Shown here: one piece after another, positions 1-10,912 of the stretch
Position numbering within the stretch: the first letter of the stretch is position 1
Layout of the letters: the number at the start of each line of letters is the position of its first letter
NCBI RefSeq assembly: GCF_009720655.1
Contig: NZ_WNKS01000011.1
Coordinates: forward strand, 61,875 to 125,874
Reading direction: 5' to 3'
Length of the DNA: 64,000 nucleotides
DNA from: Rhodoblastus acidophilus
GTDB taxonomy: Bacteria; Pseudomonadota; Alphaproteobacteria; Rhizobiales; Beijerinckiaceae
Made by a program: the position numbers and the translations under genes
Notes under the pieces: generated by a model
Seen by the model: the letters and a program-made list of their open reading frames with translations, nothing else
Database searches by the model: none
Told to the model about the DNA's origin: nothing

Positions 1-764
1 TGATCGGCGCCAAGCTGCTCGGTTTTACCCTCAACGAGGCCGGGGCGATCGGCATCATCGGCGGCGCCGATGGGCCCATGGCGATCTTCATGACCATAAA
101 ACTCGCGCCGCACCTGCTGCCGCAGATTTCGGTGGCCGCCTATTCCTACATGGCGCTGATGCCGCTGATCCAGCCGCCGGTGATGAAACTGCTCACCACC
201 CGCGAGGAGCGTCTTATCCGCATGAAGCAGTCGCGGCACGTGACGCGTCTCGAAAGGATCGCCTTTCCCATTGTGATCGGCATCATCGTCAACCTGTTCT
301 TCCCGCCGGTCGCGCCGCTGATCACCATGCTGATGCTCGGCAATCTGTTTCGCGAGGTGCTGGTGGTCAGTCGGCTGGCGAAAACCGCCGCCAACGACCT
401 CATGAACATCATCATCATCATCCTGACGTTGGCGATCGGTTCGACCATGGCGGCGGATCGTTTTTTGACCCTCGAAACCATCGAGATCGTCGGTCTCGGG
501 CTTGTCGCCTTCGTCTTCGGCACCGGTTCGGGCGTGGTCGGCGCCAAGATCATGAATCTGTTCCTGAAGGAAAAGATCAATCCGCTGCTTGGCTCGGCGG
601 GCATCGCCTCGGTGCCGATCGCGGCGCGGGTCAGCCACAATGTCGCGCTGGAATACGACAAGGAGAATTATCTCATCTATCACGCCATGGGGCCGAATTT
701 GGCCGGCGTGTTCGGCACGGCGATATCAGGCGCCATCATGCTGGCGCTGCTCGGGGTGAAGTGA
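1..764 (+). CDS. Na+-translocating decarboxylase beta subunit (OadB/GcdB/MadB type), 3' part
   Basis: The reading frame is open from the window edge (first full codon at 3), so the N-terminal part lies outside and about 254 residues are visible. The segment GIIGGADGP near the start is the hallmark of the beta subunit of biotin-dependent Na+-pumping decarboxylases, where the conserved Asp takes part in Na+ and proton coupling. Several hydrophobic membrane segments follow. The family couples decarboxylation of oxaloacetate, glutaconyl-CoA, methylmalonyl-CoA or malonyl to Na+ export across the inner membrane. The substrate cannot be told from this subunit, and the alpha and gamma partners would lie upstream of the window. 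The product ends in a normal TGA, with no partner gene downstream. Confidence 0.88.
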   Translation, partial: IGAKLLGFTLNEAGAIGIIGGADGPMAIFMTIKLAPHLLPQISVAAYSYMALMPLIQPPVMKLLTTREERLIRMKQSRHVTRLERIAFPIVIGIIVNLFFPPVAPLITMLMLGNLFREVLVVSRLAKTAANDLMNIIIIILTLAIGSTMAADRFLTLETIEIVGLGLVAFVFGTGSGVVGAKIMNLFLKEKINPLLGSAGIASVPIAARVSHNVALEYDKENYLIYHAMGPNLAGVFGTAISGAIMLALLGVK

Positions 765-901
765 GCGCCCGGAGGGCCCCCCGGCGGCGAAGCCCGCCGA
801 GACCGGTTCTCCAAACGCGAATGATCTCTTAAAGCCACGCAATCCCGTGTCGTCATGGCCGGACAGCCGTCGGACAAGCCCGGGCGTGATGTCCCGACTC
901 G

Positions 902-1297
902 TCAGTCGCCGAGCAGGATGCGCATAAAAATGTCGCCGATTGCGCCCAGGCACAGCAGGGTGCTCGCCGCGAACTGGATGACGAAACCGGTGGTGCGGGT
1001 TTTCGGGTCGGCCAGATAGGCGCGGGCGTAGAGCGCGCGTCCGACGATCCAGACGACGCCCAACAGGGCCGCGCCGAGATCGCTGACATAGATCGCGAAC
1101 ATCCAGAGGCCGACAAGCTGGATCGGCAGCCATTCCAGGGTGTTCATCTGGATGCGGTAGTGCCGCTCGAAGGTCGGGTCGCCCGTGGTCGCGGGCGCCG
1201 GCACGCCATAAATCATGCGCGCGCGTCCCACGCGATAGCCGAGCCAACCATAGAACTGCACGGTCGCCAAAGTGGTCAGGGCTGTCAGGTAGAACAT
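902..1297 (-). CDS. MAPEG family membrane protein
   Basis: This is a protein of about 131 residues with four predicted membrane helices and the MAPEG pattern ERHYRIQMNTLEW in the first loop. MAPEG proteins include microsomal glutathione transferases and eicosanoid-metabolising enzymes; bacterial members are mostly uncharacterised, with glutathione-dependent detoxification as a possible role. I place the start at the ATG at 1297 because a GAGG ribosome-binding site lies just upstream. An in-frame extension to 1336 adds 13 residues without a better site. It is transcribed towards the decarboxylase gene and away from the acyl-CoA ligase. Confidence 0.85.
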   Translation of the reverse strand: MFYLTALTTLATVQFYGWLGYRVGRARMIYGVPAPATTGDPTFERHYRIQMNTLEWLPIQLVGLWMFAIYVSDLGAALLGVVWIVGRALYARAYLADPKTRTTGFVIQFAASTLLCLGAIGDIFMRILLGD

Positions 1298-1453
1298 GTC
1301 TCGACCTCGCGAAGCGCCAATCTTACAATACTGCAAAACCCTTGCCTTGCGCGAGCTTGGGCTTTTGCGCCGGCAGCGTCAAGCGCGGCGAGACTTGTCA
1401 GGCGTCGCCAAAACGTTCATACATAAACTAATAAGACAATCGGGGGGAGAACC

Positions 1454-3136
1454 ATGAATGCAACCGCAGGAACGGTCGTCGCGCGGCCCTGGCTCGCGCA
1501 TTATCCGCCGGGGCGCCCGGCGGAGATGTCGGAGCCGCCCTATCCGACGCTGGTCGATCTCTGGCGCGGCGCGCGGGAGAAGTACGGCGACCGCATCGTC
1601 GCCGAGAGCTTTGGCGCGACACTGACCTACGAAAAACTTGGGCAGGCCGCCGACAAGGTCGCCGCCTGGCTTCAGTCGCAAGGGTTTCGAAAAGGCGAGC
1701 GCGCCGCGATCATGGCGCCCAATGTCATGGCCTATCCGGCGGTCATGCTCGGCATTCTGCTGGCCGGCGGGGTCGTGGTGAACGTCAACCCGCTCTATAC
1801 CTCGCGGGAGCTGGAGAGCCAGCTCACCGACTCCACGCCGCGCGTCCTGTTCGTGCTGGAAAATTTTGGTGAGACCGTCGCCGCCGTGCGCGAGAAATTG
1901 CCGTTGGAGACAATCGTCCTGCTGGCGCCCGGCGACCTGATCGGCCTGAAGGGCCATCTGGTCAATTTCATCTCGCGCCATGTGAAGAAGAACGTTCCCG
2001 AGGCGCCGATGGCCGGCGCCATTGCGTTCTCGCAGGTTCTCGCGGAAGCTCGCAATCTCCGGCCCACGCCCGTTTCCGTGTCGAAGGACGATCTCGCCGT
2101 GCTCCAATATACCGGGGGCACGACGGGCAAGGCCAAGGGCGCGATGTTGCTGCATCGCAATATCATCGCCAATATCCAGCAGGTCCAGGACTGGGCCGGG
2201 CCCGACCTGCCCGAGGGACCTCTGGTGATGGTCGCGGCGCTGCCGCTCTACCACATTTTCGCTTTCACCGCCTGCTTCTGGTTCCAGGTCCTCCAGGGCG
2301 GCTCCAGCCTGCTGATCGTCAATCCCAGGGACATCGCCGGGTTCGTGAAGACGCTGCAAAAGCGCCGCTTCCACATTTTTGCTGGCGTGAACACGCTCTA
2401 CAACGCGCTCGCCGACCATCCCGACATCAAAAAGGTCGATTTCAGCGGCGTGGCGCTGTGCATCGCCGGCGGCATGGCCATGCAGGCGGCGGTGGCGCGC
2501 AAATGGCGCGATCTCACGGGCAAGCCGGTCCTGGAGGGCTATGGGCTGTCCGAGACCTCGCCCGTCCTGTGCGTCAACCGGCCCGACATCGAGGAATTCA
2601 CGGGAACGGTCGGCTATCCCGTGCCCTCCACCGAAATTTCCATCCGCAACGCGCAGGGCGAGGACGTCCCGCAAGGCGAAACCGGCGAAATCTGCGCGCG
2701 CGGACCGCAGCTGATGGCGGGCTATTGGGACCGTCCGATGGCGACGGCGGACGCCATGACCCCGGACGGTTTCTTCCGCACCGGTGACGTCGGCATGATC
2801 CTGCCCAACGGCCAGATCAAGATTGTCGATCGCCTCAAGGACCTGATCATCGTCTCCGGGTTCAACGTCTATCCCAATGAGGTTGAAGACGTGCTGATCG
2901 AGCATCCCGAGGTGCGCGAGGTCGCGGTGGTCGGACGGGCCAGCACGGCGAGCGGCGAGGAGGTGGTCGCCTTTGTCGTGGCGCGCGGGGCGGGGCTCAC
3001 GGAGGAGGTTTTGCGCGCCTTTTGCCGCGAACGGCTGACCGGTTATAAGACGCCCCGCAGCTTCATTTTCCGCGATGAACTGCCGAAAACCAACGTCGGA
3101 AAAGTCTTGCGGCGCAGCCTGAAGGAGATGCTTTGA
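1454..3136 (+). CDS. fadD: long-chain fatty acid-CoA ligase
   Basis: This is a 560-residue ANL-superfamily adenylating enzyme. The AMP-binding signature YTGGTTGKAKGA lies near residue 218, GYGLSETSP near 362, and the TGDVG plus DRLKDLIIVSGFNVYPNE hinge region near 450-475. The C-terminal catalytic Lys region reads KTNVGKVLRR. Length and motif order match FadD, which activates fatty acids with ATP and CoA at the inner membrane. The start has a strong GGGGGGAGA site directly upstream. The stop codon overlaps the TTG start of the next gene, so the two are probably translated together. Medium-chain or aromatic acids are possible alternative substrates. Confidence 0.92.
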   Translation: MNATAGTVVARPWLAHYPPGRPAEMSEPPYPTLVDLWRGAREKYGDRIVAESFGATLTYEKLGQAADKVAAWLQSQGFRKGERAAIMAPNVMAYPAVMLGILLAGGVVVNVNPLYTSRELESQLTDSTPRVLFVLENFGETVAAVREKLPLETIVLLAPGDLIGLKGHLVNFISRHVKKNVPEAPMAGAIAFSQVLAEARNLRPTPVSVSKDDLAVLQYTGGTTGKAKGAMLLHRNIIANIQQVQDWAGPDLPEGPLVMVAALPLYHIFAFTACFWFQVLQGGSSLLIVNPRDIAGFVKTLQKRRFHIFAGVNTLYNALADHPDIKKVDFSGVALCIAGGMAMQAAVARKWRDLTGKPVLEGYGLSETSPVLCVNRPDIEEFTGTVGYPVPSTEISIRNAQGEDVPQGETGEICARGPQLMAGYWDRPMATADAMTPDGFFRTGDVGMILPNGQIKIVDRLKDLIIVSGFNVYPNEVEDVLIEHPEVREVAVVGRASTASGEEVVAFVVARGAGLTEEVLRAFCRERLTGYKTPRSFIFRDELPKTNVGKVLRRSLKEML

Positions 3137-3840
3137 TAACAAGGTCGGACGATGGCCTGCCGACATTGCGGAGCGGCGATGGCCTGCGGCTGTCGCCAGG
3201 GGATCGCGCCGCCTTCATCGTCGCGGAAACCCGGTTGGCGCCGACCCCGCACGCGCCGGAGATTTGTCTGCATCTTGCCGACGAGGCGACCGAGCTTTGG
3301 CAAAAGACCGAGGATGAACTGGGCGAGATCGGCCTGCCGCCGCCGTTCTGGGCTTTCGCCTGGGCCGGCGGGCAAGCTTTGGCGCGCTACATTCTTGATA
3401 ACCCCGAAACCGTGGCCGGCAAAAACGTGCTGGATTTCGCCTCGGGGTCGGGTCTCGTGGCGATCGCCGCCGCAAAGGCGGGAGCGGCCAGGGTCGAGGC
3501 CTGCGACATCGACGCTTTCGCGCTTGAGTCGATGCGGCTCAACGCCGCCGCCAATGGCGTGCGGATTTTTCCGCGCGACGATCTCGCTATTGGCGCCGAC
3601 GAGGGCTGGGATGTGGCGCTGGCCGGCGACGTCTCCTACGAACAGGACATGGCGCAGGCCGTCACCGACTGGCTGGAGGCGCTGCACCGGCGTGGCGCGC
3701 GTGTCCTGATCGGCGATCCCGGCCGGACCTATCTGGCCCGCGACCGGCTCGAGCAGGTCGCGGAATATCGCGTGCCCGTCTCCCGCGCGCTGGAGGATTG
3801 CGAGATCAAGCGCTCGAGCGTTTGGCGGTTCCCTGGCTGA
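3133..3840 (+). CDS. class I SAM-dependent methyltransferase (ETFB lysine methyltransferase-like)
   Basis: The product has 235 residues. The SAM-binding motif I reads VLDFASGSGLVAIAAAKAGA (residues about 97-116), followed by the acidic motif EACDID at the end of strand 2. An upstream stretch PPFWAFAWAGGQALARY is typical of the nicotinamide/lysine methyltransferase family that includes the electron-transfer-flavoprotein beta methyltransferase. The start is TTG at 3133, inside the fadD stop codon, with AGGAG five bases upstream, which argues for translational coupling. A role beside an acyl-CoA ligase would suit ETFB modification in fatty-acid oxidation; that link is inference. Confidence 0.82.
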   Translation: MITRSDDGLPTLRSGDGLRLSPGDRAAFIVAETRLAPTPHAPEICLHLADEATELWQKTEDELGEIGLPPPFWAFAWAGGQALARYILDNPETVAGKNVLDFASGSGLVAIAAAKAGAARVEACDIDAFALESMRLNAAANGVRIFPRDDLAIGADEGWDVALAGDVSYEQDMAQAVTDWLEALHRRGARVLIGDPGRTYLARDRLEQVAEYRVPVSRALEDCEIKRSSVWRFPG

Positions 3841-3855
3841 CACGCACGTCGAGGC

Positions 3856-3927
3856 GGGGACAGGAACGCATTGCGGTCACTGTCCCCATGAAGCCGGGAA
3901 AGACTGGGAGCGCAATGCGATCCAGTC
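3856..3927. repeat. two adjacent short inverted repeats
   Basis: An 8-bp arm GGGGACAG (3856-3863) pairs with CTGTCCCC (3880-3887). A second arm GACTGG (3902-3907) pairs with CCAGTC (3922-3927). The loops contain CGCATTGCG-like and CGCAATGCG sequence, so the two look like related, opposed copies. They lie in the 153-bp gap after the methyltransferase gene. No T-tract follows, so a terminator role is uncertain. Confidence 0.45.
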
Positions 3928-3993
3928 CCCCATGGGCGTTTACGCTGGGTTCACTTGATAACGCTACATTGCGGGTGAACCAGGGTTTCATCC

Positions 3994-5157
3994 ATGACCT
4001 TGCAGACATCCGTCGGCGTTGGCGCCGAAGATTTTGTTGCCGATGAAGGCCTCGCTCCGAGGCCAAAAACGTCCGCCAAGTCGGACATCCGCATTCCCGC
4101 GCTCGACGGCCTGCGCGGTTTGATGACGCTGTTCGTCATCCTCTCGCATTTCTATGGCGAGGTGCCGCACGGCTTTGGCTATGCCTGCGTCGGCTGGACG
4201 GCGGTATTGGTGTTCTTCGTGCTCAGCGGCTATCTCGTGGGGCGGCTGATTATCGAGAAGATGGATTCGAGCAACTTCCTCAGCGTCTTCTATCTGCGCC
4301 GGGTGTGCCGCACCTTTCCAACCTATTTCGCCGCCACGCTGGTCATTCTCGGCCTGCTCTGGGTGATCGGCGATGTCAAATGGCTGGATCGCGACCCGAA
4401 ATTCCCGGTCTGGTCCTATCTGATCTTCGTCCAGAACTATTTTCTGGTGCAGATGGAGAGTCCGGGCGCGCATTGGCTGTCGCCGACCTGGACACTGGCG
4501 CTGGAAGAGCAATTTTACCTCGTCGCGCCATTCCTGCTGATGCTGACTCCGCGCCGCGCCTGGCTGCCGCTGATGATCGGTCTGAGCCTGCTCGGTCTCG
4601 GCTTGCGCTGCGGGGGCGTCTTGCGCGGCGACCTGTCCCTGGCGCCGGTCGCTCTGCTGCCGACCTCCGCCGACGTGCTGCTCGCCGGCATGATCCTGGC
4701 GGTGCTGGTCAAGGATGACGTGATCGACTGGAACAAATATTCGCTGCATGTGCGGATGACGCCGATCATCTGCATGCTCTTGACCTTTGTCGCGCAAAGG
4801 TTCGACGGCGGCGTGGTGGGGCCGCGTTTCGAGATCCTCGGGCCGTTCCTGATGTCGATCGGCGCGGCGGCCTTCATCCTCACGCTGGTCAAGGGCGCGC
4901 CCGAGGCGCCGCGTTTCGAGGGCCGCGTGCTCCGGTTCTTCGGCCAAATCTCTTACAGCGTCTACCTCACCCATCTCGCCGTGCTCGGCCTGATGCATGG
5001 CCTGATCCTGGGAAGCCTGCCGGACATTTCCACGCCGGCGCAGATCGCGGTCACCACGGCGGCCTTCCCGGTGACGGTGCTGCTGTCCTGGATCATGACC
5101 AAGGTTTTGGAGGAGCCGATCACCGAATGGGGCCGCCGGCATCGCTGGGTGAGTTGA
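3994..5157 (+). CDS. acyltransferase 3 family membrane protein (OafA/YrhL type)
   Basis: The product has 387 residues and about ten hydrophobic segments. The N-terminal family signature IPALDGLRGLMTLFVILSH begins near residue 33 and carries the conserved Arg and His. FVLSGYLVGR and FYLRRVCRTFPTY follow, as in O-antigen and glucan acetylases. Members transfer acyl groups, mostly acetyl, to sugars of surface polysaccharides or other envelope molecules. The gene stands alone between the methyltransferase and a gene-free stretch, so its acceptor is unknown. No clear ribosome-binding site precedes the ATG, but the downstream signature fixes the frame. Confidence 0.88.
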   Translation: MTLQTSVGVGAEDFVADEGLAPRPKTSAKSDIRIPALDGLRGLMTLFVILSHFYGEVPHGFGYACVGWTAVLVFFVLSGYLVGRLIIEKMDSSNFLSVFYLRRVCRTFPTYFAATLVILGLLWVIGDVKWLDRDPKFPVWSYLIFVQNYFLVQMESPGAHWLSPTWTLALEEQFYLVAPFLLMLTPRRAWLPLMIGLSLLGLGLRCGGVLRGDLSLAPVALLPTSADVLLAGMILAVLVKDDVIDWNKYSLHVRMTPIICMLLTFVAQRFDGGVVGPRFEILGPFLMSIGAAAFILTLVKGAPEAPRFEGRVLRFFGQISYSVYLTHLAVLGLMHGLILGSLPDISTPAQIAVTTAAFPVTVLLSWIMTKVLEEPITEWGRRHRWVS

Positions 5158-5560
5158 GGCCGCCCAACGCGCGCGTCCTATGATATTCACGGTGTCGGCG
5201 ACGACCTGCTGCTGGATGCGCCATTGCCGGCGAAGCGCCGCACTATCCGCGGCCGCCGCGCGACATCGTGTCCGTACCATAAAAAATTGACGCCTGAACA
5301 GAGCCCTAACCATCAGGGCCGGCGTTCGCGGGCTTCATGCGCTTGCGCCTGCGCTTTCTCCGCTTGGTGCGAGGCGGCGTGCATGTCATGCTCCCGTTCG
5401 AGACTGGGTCGGCCCGATCCTCGGCGTATCCGCTTGTCCGAAGCTTTTCGCAGACACCGGGCAAATCCGCGCGATACCGGATTGACAGCGGCGCGCGGCG
5501 CGAATAACCCGACCGTCCGATGGAGCTTTCCGGCGCCCGCCGGCAGACAAAGGATGTCAC
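5158..5560. other. gene-free interval with a promoter near its right end
   Basis: This 403-bp stretch separates the acyltransferase from the TIGR02300 gene. Its short open frames on both strands show no recognisable domain or good ribosome-binding site. I see no tRNA cloverleaf. The only element I can support is the promoter candidate at 5482-5510. Confidence 0.5.
5482..5510 (+). promoter_or_regulatory. candidate sigma70-type promoter of the TIGR02300 gene
   Basis: TTGACA (5482-5487) is a perfect -35 box. With a 17-bp spacer the -10 position reads TAACCC, or ATAACC with 16. The distance to the GTG start at 5561 is about 50 bases. The -10 match is weak. Confidence 0.4.
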
Positions 5561-5929
5561 GTGGCCAAACCTGAACTCGGCGGCAAACGCCAATGCCAGA
5601 ATTGCGGCACGAAATTTTTTGACTTGAACCGGGATCCGATTCTTTGCCCGAAGTGCGGGGCCACTTTCGTCCCGCCGATGCTCGCGCGCGCGCCGCAGCG
5701 TCCCGCCGCCGCCGAAGACGAGGAGCCGGAGACGCCCGAGACCGGCGCCGAGCTGGTGCCGTTGGAGGACGCCGACGCCTCCGATGAAAAGGCCGCGGTT
5801 GTTGTGGACGACGACGTCGATCTCGGCGACGACGACGCCGACGACACTTTCTTGGAAGAAGAAGAAGAAGACAACGACGACGTCAGCGACCTCATCGACG
5901 GCGATATCGAGACCGACGACGAGGGGTGA
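5561..5929 (+). CDS. TIGR02300 family protein (zinc-ribbon plus acidic tail)
   Basis: The product has 122 residues and starts with GTG. The N-terminus carries a zinc ribbon, CQNC at residues 12-15 and CPKC at 29-32, enclosing FFDLNRDP, a variant of the FYDLN signature that names the family. The remainder is almost entirely Asp and Glu. The family is widespread in Alphaproteobacteria and its function is unknown; the layout suggests a nucleic-acid or basic-protein binding factor, which is inference. A strong intrinsic terminator follows, so the gene is probably monocistronic. Confidence 0.9.
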   Translation: MAKPELGGKRQCQNCGTKFFDLNRDPILCPKCGATFVPPMLARAPQRPAAAEDEEPETPETGAELVPLEDADASDEKAAVVVDDDVDLGDDDADDTFLEEEEEDNDDVSDLIDGDIETDDEG

Positions 5930-5961
5930 GCGGATCTTCGTCCCACTGGGCGAACAACAAG

Positions 5962-5990
5962 CCCCAGGACCTCGCGTCCTGGGGTTTTTT
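5962..5990 (+). terminator. intrinsic terminator of the TIGR02300 gene
   Basis: A perfect 9-bp stem, CCCCAGGAC (5962-5970) with GTCCTGGGG (5976-5984), encloses a 5-base loop and is followed at once by six T. It lies 32 bases after the stop codon. Confidence 0.92.
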
Positions 5991-5999
5991 GCGTCGGGG

Positions 6000-6042
6000 C
6001 TAGAGCTTTTTCACGTTTCATGGAAACATGGAAAAGCTCTAG
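6000..6042. repeat. palindromic repeat (nested hairpin)
   Basis: CTAGAGCTTTTTC (6000-6012) is mirrored by GAAAAGCTCTAG (6031-6042), and an inner GTTTC/GAAAC pair forms a second level. It abuts the next repeat unit directly, making a mosaic intergenic element of the type known in Rhizobiales genomes. Confidence 0.75.
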
Positions 6043-6104
6043 ATTCTTGTTTTGACGTATTGTTTTCACGCGAACCGGCATCCGCTTCGCTTGAAAATGC
6101 TCTA
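6043..6104 (-). repeat. dispersed palindromic repeat, single copy (family R63)
   Basis: Read on the minus strand this unit begins GAGCATTTTCAAGCGAAG and continues with GATGCCGGTTCGCGTGAA. That makes it homologous to the 63-bp units arrayed at 42751-42987 and to the copy at 56428-56487. The stop codon of the NYN gene (6102-6104) lies at its edge. It resembles the RIME-like intergenic palindromes of the Rhizobiales. Confidence 0.8.
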
Positions 6105-6902
6105 TCTCAGGCGAAGAGACATCATCTTCGCAGCTTGTCCCGGCGTCGCCCGCTCCGCGATCACGAACAGGTCATTTCGCCCTTTCACCAGATCGGAAAG
6201 TTTCTTGAAGCCGTAGTCGCGCGAATCGAAGCCCGGCTGAAGCTTGCGCAAGACGCTTCCGAGCGTTGCCAGGGACACCCACCCGGTTTCGTCGAAGGAC
6301 TGCTCCAGCGCATCCAGCATGAGTCTCATCGGAAAGTCCGGAGCCTTTCCAGGGGGCGGCGGCTTATTGGGCGCGACTTCTGCTTTTCGGCCTGCGGTTG
6401 GCTGGGTCTTGATGACATGGGGGAGCTCCGAACCATTGGGCGTCCGAGCGTCCGTGAAGATGAATGTGTGGCAGGCGTTGCGAAAGGCTTCCGGGGTTTG
6501 CCTTTTCCCGAAGCCATAGACCTTTTTTCCGCCTTCCTTGAGGCGGGTGGCGAGCCCGGCAAAATCGCTGTCGCTGGTGACGAGGCAGAATCCATCGAAT
6601 TCTTGCGTATAGAGCAAATCCATCGCATCGATGATCAGCGCGCTGTCCGTGGCGTTCTTGCCGGCGCAGTAGGCGAATTGCTGCACGGGCTTGATGGCGT
6701 GCTTGTGCAGAACGGTCTTCCAGGACGAGAGGTTGGCGGAGGAGAAATCTCCGTAAATGCGCTTCACGCTCGGGTCGCCGAACTGGGCGACGTCCGCCAG
6801 CACCCCCTCAATGACGGAAGCCTGGGCGTTGTCGGCGTCGATCAAAACGGCCAGCCGCGCCGTAAGCTCTTCGGTCTTAATCCTGGCCATGGACGCGGGC
6901 AT
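6102..6902 (-). CDS. NYN domain protein with C-terminal OST-HTH/LOTUS-like domain
   Basis: The product has about 266 residues. The NYN (PIN-like) nuclease fold spans roughly residues 15-150, with DADN at 22-25, a Lys/Asn/Thr/Asp cluster in GKNATDSALIIDAMDLLY near 80-96, and TSDSDFAGLATRL near 107-119; together these supply the acidic metal-binding residues. A Pro/Lys-rich linker (about 155-180) leads to a segment near 185-260 that resembles the OST-HTH/LOTUS RNA-binding domain. Proteins of this architecture are thought to act on RNA. The start at 6902 was chosen for its GAGAGG site; another ATG lies four codons inside. The gene ends within a dispersed repeat. Confidence 0.85.
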   Translation of the reverse strand: MPASMARIKTEELTARLAVLIDADNAQASVIEGVLADVAQFGDPSVKRIYGDFSSANLSSWKTVLHKHAIKPVQQFAYCAGKNATDSALIIDAMDLLYTQEFDGFCLVTSDSDFAGLATRLKEGGKKVYGFGKRQTPEAFRNACHTFIFTDARTPNGSELPHVIKTQPTAGRKAEVAPNKPPPPGKAPDFPMRLMLDALEQSFDETGWVSLATLGSVLRKLQPGFDSRDYGFKKLSDLVKGRNDLFVIAERATPGQAAKMMSLRLR

Positions 6903-7056
6903 TTGCAGCCTCTCGTTCGAAATCGAGCAAGAGGATCGCATGCCGAGCGTTAAGAGAGACGTTTTTGCGAGAAACGCCGATGATTGCGCTTAATTCCAGG
7001 TTACCAGGGCCGGCGCCAGTCAGCGGCGCCCGAGGGCGCCGCCAGATGTTTCCGGA

Positions 7057-9684
<2,628 letters not shown>

Positions 9685-9767
9685 CACAACCTCCTTGCTC
9701 GCCGCAAAACCCCTCTTGGCGGAAAGGCGGCGTCAGATTCGGACCCCGTCGGGCATCCTCGAAGCTG

Positions 9768-9796
9768 ATATGGGAGGCCAAAGCGGCGCCGGGAAG
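9768..9796 (-). promoter_or_regulatory. possible sigma32-type promoter of clpB
   Basis: On the minus strand TCCCATAT (9768-9775) fits the heat-shock -10 consensus CCCCATNT at all but one fixed base. CTTCCC lies 15 bases further upstream where CTTGAA is expected, so only the CTT half matches. The position between the DUF4167 terminator and clpB is right for the role. Confidence 0.38.
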
Positions 9797-9814
9797 GGGC
9801 GCTGAAGCAAAGTT

Positions 9815-9846
9815 GCAAAAAACAACGGCGCCCCGCGGGGCGCCGT
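9815..9846 (-). terminator. intrinsic terminator of the DUF4167 gene
   Basis: On the minus strand a GC-rich perfect palindrome of 22 bp (9825-9846; arms ACGGCGCCCCG and CGGGGCGCCGT) is followed by TTG and six T. It starts five bases after the DUF4167 stop codon. Confidence 0.85.
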
Positions 9847-9850
9847 CAGA

Positions 9851-10912
9851 TCATTCCGCCGAGCTGGGCTCGGGCGTTTCGGTGGCGGGGGGCGCCTCGG
9901 CCGCCTCGGCCGCTTCATCGGCGCGGGTGCGGCGGCGGCGGCGTGGACGCAAATGGAAACGTCCTTCTTCATCCTGCGGCGCTTCGGCGGCGGCTTGAGG
10001 AGCCTCGGCGGGCGGCGGCGGCGGAGCCTCCGCGACGGGTTGCGGCGCGGGTTCGGCGCGCGGCGGGAAGGCCGGCTCCGTCCTCGGCTGCTCCTCGCTC
10101 ACGACCGGCGCGGGGGCCACGGGCCGCATCGGAGCGGTGATGAAGGCCGGCAGCGCGCTCATGGCGCTGAAGTCGACATCGGGCTGTTCGCGATTTTCGG
10201 GCGCCGGCTCGAAACGGGGCTGGTCACGGAAACGGTTGCGACCCGGCTGGGTGTTGCGGTCCCCGCGATCGTTCTGGCGTTCGCCCTGGGCGCCGAAACG
10301 GCGGTCGTTGCGATGCGGGCGGTCCTGCCGCTCCGGGCGATCCTGCCTCTCCGGGCGGTCCTGCCTCTCGCCGCGATCCTGCCTCTCGCCGCGATCCTGC
10401 CTCTCGCCGCGATCTTGGCGTTCTCCGCGATCCTGGCGCTCGGCGTTCTGCGGCCTGTCCATAAATTCGCCGCTGAAGGCGGGACGCTCCAGGTAAGGCT
10501 GCTGGCCCATGCCCATCTGCGGGCCATTCCCATTCTGTCCCGGAATGACGGCCGGCGGGTTGCGCTCGAACGGCGAGGCGAAACGATCATGCATGGCGAC
10601 GAAATCGTCGTCGTCCTCGGACTCGTCGACCTCATCGGCGCGACCGAAGCCCAGCTGGCTCTGGGCCTGCGCCGCCTGGGCGGTCGCGATGATCCGATAA
10701 TAATGCTCCGCGTGCTGGAGGTAATTCTCCGCGACGACGATGTCGCCGGACGATTGCGCGTCACGGGCGAGTTGAAGGTATTTTTCGGTGATATGCTGGG
10801 CGGTGCCGCGGATCTTCACGTCCGGTCCGTTCGACTCGTAAGTCCGCGTCAGCGGATTCGGACCCTTGCGGTTGTTGCGTCCACGCATACGCTTGTTCTG
10901 ACCAGGTCTCAT
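9851..10912 (-). CDS. DUF4167 domain-containing protein
   Basis: The product has 353 residues. The conserved DUF4167 region covers about residues 1-90: a basic start with RGRNNRK, then YESNGPDVKIRGTAQHITEK and a helix with LARDAQSSGD. The rest is low complexity, with an acidic patch, seven near-perfect ERQDR hexapeptide repeats (about 155-200), then Pro/Ala-rich and Arg-rich ends. The family is alphaproteobacterial and of unknown function. The basic N-terminus and the Arg/Asp/Gln-rich tail suggest RNA or ribosome contact, which is inference. Its place between prmC and clpB is the usual order in this bacterial order. AGGGA precedes the ATG by six bases. Confidence 0.9.
   Translation of the reverse strand: MRPGQNKRMRGRNNRKGPNPLTRTYESNGPDVKIRGTAQHITEKYLQLARDAQSSGDIVVAENYLQHAEHYYRIIATAQAAQAQSQLGFGRADEVDESEDDDDFVAMHDRFASPFERNPPAVIPGQNGNGPQMGMGQQPYLERPAFSGEFMDRPQNAERQDRGERQDRGERQDRGERQDRGERQDRPERQDRPERQDRPHRNDRRFGAQGERQNDRGDRNTQPGRNRFRDQPRFEPAPENREQPDVDFSAMSALPAFITAPMRPVAPAPVVSEEQPRTEPAFPPRAEPAPQPVAEAPPPPPAEAPQAAAEAPQDEEGRFHLRPRRRRRTRADEAAEAAEAPPATETPEPSSAE
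10319..10446. repeat. 18-bp tandem repeat inside the DUF4167 gene
   Basis: About seven imperfect 18-bp units such as CTGCCTCTCGCCGCGATC encode the hexapeptide [GPA]ERQDR on the minus strand. The near-identity of the central units suggests recent slippage expansion, so copy number is likely to vary between strains. Confidence 0.85.

Noticed and set aside
7023..7042. GC-rich hairpin just after clpB as a terminator
   Set aside because: The 9-bp stem is good, but no T-tract follows on the clpB strand, so I do not list it as a terminator.
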